Part shown: one piece after another, positions 33,124 to 34,867 of the stretch
Numbering within the stretch: the first letter of the stretch is position 1
Layout of the letters: each line of letters opens with the position of its first letter
Origin: a bacterium
Lineage (GTDB): Bacteria; Margulisbacteria; Marinamargulisbacteria; JAHFDA01
DNA: 34,867 nucleotides
NCBI GenBank assembly: GCA_023249225.1
Contig: JAHFDA010000029.1
Coordinates: 1 to 34,867, forward strand
Reading direction: 5' to 3'
Made by a program: the position numbers and the translations under genes
The notes under the pieces: generated by a model
The model's database searches: none
What the model saw: only the letters and a program-made list of their open reading frames with translations
Told to the model about the DNA's origin: nothing

Positions 33124-34089
33124 ATGTTTTACCGTCTTTCTGCCCAGCGTGCTGAAATTGCCCAAACCGTTCACGGATTATTGGACTCAAATTCTGCTGC
33201 CGGAAATATCGTCGAGCGCTTGGAAACCTTATTTGCCACTGCCCGCGAAGCCAAGGTGGATATATTTGCCGGTGATCAGGCCTATCAAATCCGTTGGCGA
33301 TTCTTACTTAAAAAGTTGGACCAAGCCGATCGGGTGCGCTTGCTGACGGATTATATCGGCGCTGACAAGCTGAATGAGTATGATCCATCTTGTTTGAGTC
33401 CAGCAAACGTTACGGAATTTGTGGAATGTATTGGCGGAGATGAAGACGGCCAGCCGCTGGGGTGGATTTCGAATTTTTTGCAAAAGCGTCTCCAGTGGAC
33501 TCCACTTACCCTGCCCCGCTTGCAAGGCATGGAGCTACGCGCATTACTTGCCCAACTCGGTGAAGTTCACAATGTTCCACTGGGAAAAAACAAAAATTCC
33601 GTGGCGGTGCTGCTCAAGCTGGCAGAGGTAAAAACGTTTTTGGGCGTTGAGAATCTTGTAGAAGTATTTGCGCGCGTAGAAGGTTTGCGACAGGAATCCG
33701 GCGAGAAGAACGGATTTATCATGGACGTCGACCTATACCAGCAGCGCGCTCTTCTGGCTGCGATTGTGGCGAGAGAACCGTGTTTGAAAGACGTGTTTGG
33801 TTTTTACAATCTGCGTGGATCACGCAAGTTATACGAGGTTTTAAGCGCCCAGGGTTTTTACAAGCGGACAGGGATTTATTGGGTATGGACTGGAGAAAAA
33901 CATGTTCCGGATCAGGCAGAAGATGCCTATCCGCAACCTGGAATATTGACGCTAGATAGCATTGGTGAAATTAGAGAGAGCCTCTTTGTCTACCGTGACG
34001 TCGGCGGTGACTACTGGTTCGGCGTTCGCCCTACGGATCGCCATGACCGCGGGGGCGTCGCGTTTGGTGGCCGTGATTGGACTCCATAG
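33124..34089 (+). CDS. Candidate DGR target (variable) protein, family copy 3
   Basis: 321 aa, same length as copy 2. It shares the GDQAYQIRWRFLLKKLDQAD patch with copies 1 and 4 but the C-terminal half with copy 2 (RTGIYWVWTGEKHVPDQAED). The core segment differs from copies 1 and 2 by a single base over 78 bp (D to N). The variable tail reads FVYRDVGGDYWFGVRPTDRH and ends GGRDWTP. No signal peptide or TM segment is seen. Being the same length as copy 2 and uninterrupted, it looks functional. It follows the broken MNT-HEPN gene after 66 bp, most of which is the family leader. Confidence 0.8.
   Translation: MFYRLSAQRAEIAQTVHGLLDSNSAAGNIVERLETLFATAREAKVDIFAGDQAYQIRWRFLLKKLDQADRVRLLTDYIGADKLNEYDPSCLSPANVTEFVECIGGDEDGQPLGWISNFLQKRLQWTPLTLPRLQGMELRALLAQLGEVHNVPLGKNKNSVAVLLKLAEVKTFLGVENLVEVFARVEGLRQESGEKNGFIMDVDLYQQRALLAAIVAREPCLKDVFGFYNLRGSRKLYEVLSAQGFYKRTGIYWVWTGEKHVPDQAEDAYPQPGILTLDSIGEIRESLFVYRDVGGDYWFGVRPTDRHDRGGVAFGGRDWTP
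33976..34086 (+). other. Candidate DGR variable region of copy 3
   Basis: Partner of 32072-32182 in the comparison described there. Fixed residues shared with copy 2 are F-V-x-R-x-V, W, G, R-P-x-D-R-x-D, G-G-V, G-G-R and W-T-P; the residues between vary. After the stop come short inverted repeats TCCGC-CCGT-GCGGA (34103-34116) and GCGC-TTAAG-GCGC (34118-34130). Confidence 0.7.
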
Positions 34090-34214
34090 CCCTTGGCCCT
34101 TGTCCGCCCGTGCGGATGCGCTTAAGGCGCAAATTTTTGGACCCTTGCCCACCTGCAAATATTTGTAGCCCTGGGGGATCGACGAAAGACGTTGAAAGAC
34201 GTCAAAAATAGTTT

Positions 34215-34292
34215 TTAGGTTTTCGGATCCAAAACTTCGCGCAAGCGATCCCCCAGCAAATTAAACGCTAGCACGGTCAGTGTAATGGCCAG
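34215..34292 (-). pseudogene. C-terminal fragment of a DppC/OppC-type oligopeptide permease
   Basis: On the minus strand, codons read LAITLTVLAFNLLGDRLREV then LDPKT and stop. N-L-L-G-D-x-L-R-x-x-L-D-P is the conserved end of DppC/OppC permeases. The rest of the gene is missing: upstream sequence changes at about 34290 into a plus-strand histidine-kinase fragment. The 120 bp between copy 3 and this fragment hold only short inverted repeats. Confidence 0.7.
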
Positions 34293-34604
34293 GCGCTGTT
34301 GAATCTGATTTTGAACGCCATCGAAGCCATGGGTGACGGCGGCGTCCTTAAAGTCGCCTGTCATCAATCGTCTGGCCACGTCGAAGTTTCTGTGGCCGAC
34401 ACCGGCCCGGGCATTGCCCCCGAAAATCTGCCGTTGATTTTTACCGAACGCTTTACCACCAAGTTCACCGGAAATGGCCTGGGTCTGGCGGTCACCAAAA
34501 AGATGGTGGAATCCAACCGGGGCCACATCCATGTGGAATCTGCGCCAGAGTGGGGGGCCACTTTTAAAGTAAGGTTTCCAACGCACATTACATATTTATC
34601 ATGA
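34290..34604 (+). pseudogene. C-terminal HATPase fragment of a histidine kinase
   Basis: About 104 codons with the N box QALLNLILNAIEAMGDGG, G1 box DTGPGIAPENL, F box region TERFTTKF and G2 box GNGLGLAVTKKM, ending ATFKVRFP. The kinase's His-containing dimerisation domain and sensor are absent; the homology begins abruptly where the OppC fragment ends, so the gene is a 5'-truncated remnant (a TTG at 34299 could in theory start it). The next family leader starts 5 nt after the stop. Confidence 0.8.
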
Positions 34605-34608
34605 AACA

Positions 34609-34660
34609 TCAAAATCTTTCCTGAAACAACCCACGATTTCCACCGATATATTGGCAACCC
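34609..34660 (+). promoter_or_regulatory. 52-bp conserved leader, copy 4
   Basis: Same module as at 13559, nearly identical to that of copy 3. Confidence 0.65.
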
Positions 34661-34867
34661 ATGTTTTACCGTCTTTCTGCCCAGCGTATTGAAATCACCA
34701 AAACCGTTCAGGGACTATTGAAACTGAAATCTGATTCCATTGGCATCGTCCAACGCCTGGAAACCTTATTCACCGCCGCCCGCACGGCCAAGGCGGATGT
34801 ATTTGCCGGGGGTCAGGCCTATCAAATCCGTTGGCGATGCTTGCTTAAAAAGTTGGACCAAGCCGAT
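34661..34867 (+). CDS. Candidate DGR target protein, family copy 4, cut by window edge
   Basis: 69 codons visible: MFYRLSAQRIEITKTVQGLL... It is a mosaic: residues ~12-35 (TVQGLLKLKSDSIGIVQRLE) follow copy 2, while residues ~47-69 (DVFAGGQAYQIRWR, LLKKLDQAD) follow copies 1 and 3. Whether it has a variable tail, and whether avd, a template repeat and a reverse transcriptase follow, lies outside the window. Confidence 0.75.
   Translation, partial: MFYRLSAQRIEITKTVQGLLKLKSDSIGIVQRLETLFTAARTAKADVFAGGQAYQIRWRCLLKKLDQAD

Noticed and set aside
34299-34604. Small stand-alone HATPase protein
   Set aside because: It starts abruptly at the N box, lacks start signals and abuts another fragment, so a truncated histidine kinase is the simpler reading.

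Overview
The window (34.9 kb) looks like a chromosomal piece of a Gram-negative bacterium. It carries a tripartite Cus-type efflux pump, a very large outer-membrane beta-barrel protein, System II cytochrome c maturation and a PhoB-type pst promoter. The order rho / rpmE / prfA / prmC and the overall content fit a deltaproteobacterial-type lineage, possibly an uncultured one; this is an impression from gene content, not a phylogeny. Several genes have a good -10 hexamer only 6-11 nt before the start codon and no Shine-Dalgarno, which suggests many leaderless messages.

Layout. 1-7847 (minus): a metal/redox block read as ccs1 - ccsA - small Cys/His-rich exported protein - cusC - cusB - cusA (cusA runs off the left edge). 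7860-13554: fsa/transaldolase, rho, an SLH-domain exported protein (minus), rpmE, prfA and prmC, the last carrying an in-frame palindromic repeat. 13559-15341: copy 1 of a four-member paralogous family, then a wrecked avd-like gene behind a 97-bp heptanucleotide tract, a truncated secretion-ATPase N-terminus and three hairpins. 15342-18690: minimal GspE-like ATPase, ClC-CBS channel, tsaC. 18687-23885 (minus): a 1732-aa outer-membrane protein. 23886-24650: a 165-bp MITE-like element and a PIN/antitoxin remnant. 24649-30611 (minus): hemW, rarA, then pstB-pstA-pstC-pstS under a Pho box. 30739-34867: a small clan-AA protease-like protein, copies 2, 3 and 4 (cut by the edge) of the paralogous family, an MNT-HEPN gene broken by a 78-bp mobile palindrome, and fragments of an oligopeptide permease and a histidine kinase.

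Most interesting signal: the paralogous family looks like a set of target (variable) proteins of a diversity-generating retroelement (DGR). The first ~290 residues are nearly uniform between copies, with blocks identical even at silent sites. The last ~35 codons then differ almost entirely at codon positions 1 and 2, while third positions stay C or T, which is the footprint expected when AAY codons of a template repeat are mutagenised at adenines. Directly downstream of copy 1 is a truncated Avd-like four-helix-bundle protein, the DGR accessory factor, in the position expected for a target - avd - TR - RT locus. No reverse transcriptase and no template repeat are in the window, so the locus here is either a relic or a set of remote targets served from elsewhere. 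The surroundings are rich in small palindromic elements, some inserted inside genes.
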